From Harmonia axyridis (taxonomy: Eukaryota; Arthropoda; Insecta; Coleoptera; Coccinellidae): 64,000 nt of DNA. The translations under genes and the position numbers were made by a program. Under the pieces are notes generated by a model. The model searched no databases. It saw nothing but the letters and a program-made list of their open reading frames with translations, and was not told the origin of the DNA. Position 1 is the first letter of the stretch, and the number at the start of each line of letters is the position of its first letter. Below are positions 63,162 to 64,000 of this stretch, piece by piece. Location of the stretch: assembly GCF_914767665.1 (NCBI RefSeq), contig NC_059503.1, forward strand, positions 52,878,852 to 52,942,851. The letters run 5' to 3'.

Positions 63162-63220
63162 TGAACTGAACAACTTCATTAAAAACCTGACACTTCCAAA
63201 TAAAGAAAATACTATTGACT
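63162..63220 (+). repeat. Right partner of the 59-bp Penelope-like inverted repeat
   Basis: Begins TGAACTGAACAACTTCATT and ends ACTATTGACT; pairs with 60661-60719. Confidence 0.9.
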
Positions 63221-64000
63221 ATTAAAAAGCAGGTAAATAACATGCTCAAAATATAAATGCAAGGGAGGAAGATTTGCACTGTTTACAATAGATACGGAAT
63301 ATAAACAACACACCAAAATGGAAACGTCGGCAACCAGACAAACATATTCAAGTACTACTGGCCACCTACAATCGAAAATGAAGAAATCATTGAAATTATC
63401 GGAAAAGATAGCAAAAATGCAAGCAAGGAGGATATTTTTATTGAAATGCAAACATCGGAATTTATGTCCAAATTTTTTAAGATTCAAAACCAAACACATC
63501 ACTTTTACCTGTAAGTATCTCACCCGAAATTTTGAGATTTTAAAACAAAATTTTATCAAACGCACGATAAACCTACTAATTACAGACACCACTAAACAAA
63601 TTAATACAATGGGTAAAGAAATGAACAATCTTATCGAGAACATTCAGAACAGTGAAACAGAGGAAACAATACAGGAACTCACGAATCAAATACATAGAAG
63701 ACAGACATACATAATAACAGAATGTACAAAAACCCACAACAAAAAACTAGAAACACTGACTAGGAGAACAAACATACAAGGAGACACAAAATATTTGACA
63801 GACGATACAATAGAGAACATCACACAAACAACACTCCCCCCATATGTAATTGATACTCTCAAATTGGGAGCAAAATTTGCCATAGAAGACAATAACATCG
63901 GAAAAGTCCCAACACACCAAATATTGGCACATATTGAAGGAGGAATCACAAAATTACCAACAGACGAACAGAATGACATACGAATGAAAGTATCACAAAC
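63221..64000 (+). mobile_element. Penelope-like retroelement, copy 2 (runs off the window)
   Basis: Follows copy 1 head-to-tail with no foreign DNA between, so the pLTR is shared. It keeps the 5' leader and N-terminal coding region that copy 1 lost. Confidence 0.8.
63318..64000 (+). CDS. Penelope-like protein, N-terminal part (partial)
   Basis: ATG at 63318 opens a frame that runs without a stop to the window end (227 codons). The first in-frame stop upstream is TAA at 63233, so 63318 is the best start although 28 earlier codons are open. The first 97 residues are Lys/Arg-rich with RNLCPNFLRFKTKH, then the frame passes the Met used in copy 1 (63609, residue 98) and continues as in copy 1. 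A stretch with perfect intron borders, GTAAGT at 63511 and TTACAG ending 63585, is exactly 75 nt long and in frame, so the protein can be read with or without it. The RT and nuclease domains lie beyond the window. Confidence 0.75.
   Translation, partial: METSATRQTYSSTTGHLQSKMKKSLKLSEKIAKMQARRIFLLKCKHRNLCPNFLRFKTKHITFTCKYLTRNFEILKQNFIKRTINLLITDTTKQINTMGKEMNNLIENIQNSETEETIQELTNQIHRRQTYIITECTKTHNKKLETLTRRTNIQGDTKYLTDDTIENITQTTLPPYVIDTLKLGAKFAIEDNNIGKVPTHQILAHIEGGITKLPTDEQNDIRMKVSQ

Larger units (their letters stand above)
60661..63220 (+). mobile_element. Penelope-like retroelement, 5'-truncated copy 1
   Basis: The body begins at about 60718, where it becomes identical to copy 2 (63590 onward): two differences seen in about 410 bases. 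Ahead of it stands an inverted 59-bp piece of its own 3' end (60661-60719 against 63162-63220, one mismatch), joined with a 2-base overlap (CA). Partial inverted LTR-like ends of this kind are characteristic of Penelope-like elements. The element lies in the (AT)n tract of unit 9 and points opposite to USP10. Confidence 0.85.

Overview
The window looks like nuclear DNA of an arthropod, most likely an insect. It is very AT-rich, has spliced genes with short introns and GT-AG borders, and carries a Penelope-like element, a non-LTR retrotransposon tail, MITEs and a tRNA-headed SINE-like element. I cannot name the species from sequence alone. No bacterial-style gene organisation is present.

Layout. 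Positions 1-350 are the 3' end of a non-LTR retrotransposon with a (TTA)n tail. From about 351 to 60660 there is a head-to-tail array of one large unit: eight complete copies and a ninth broken one. Unit starts are 351, 7586, 16178, 23418, 29919, 34597, 41133, 49541 and 56029, and lengths run from 4.7 to 8.6 kb. Each complete unit carries, on the minus strand, the last four recognisable exons of a USP10-type ubiquitin-specific protease. Downstream of that gene lie an (AT)n tract, about 1.4 kb of unassigned AT-rich DNA, a SINE-like element with a pol III promoter head, and a variable block of MITEs, foldback repeats and a 0.7-kb subrepeat. Length differences between units come mostly from the subrepeat number (one to four) and, in unit 5, from large deletions.

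The most interesting feature is inside the SINE-like element. On the minus strand, a 76-nt segment fits a type III hammerhead ribozyme with all core residues, and its two loops carry a perfect 10-nt complementarity. Eight of nine copies keep the full core; unit 1 has lost GAAA by an 11-nt deletion. The ribozyme is in the same orientation as USP10 and lies about 1.4-1.9 kb past each USP10 stop codon, so it could cut read-through transcripts between units.

The USP10 copies are nearly identical but not equally sound. Unit 2 has lost a splice donor and has a 35-nt intron. Unit 4 has a 1-bp frameshift. Units 1, 3, 5, 6, 7 and 8 show no break in the four exons. I could not find the 5' exons of the gene in any unit.

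From 60661 to the end, a Penelope-like retroelement interrupts the (AT)n tract of unit 9. It is a tandem pair. The first copy is 5'-truncated, encodes a 720-residue reverse transcriptase plus GIY-YIG endonuclease, and starts with an inverted 59-bp piece of its own 3' end. The second copy, with a fuller N-terminus, runs off the window.
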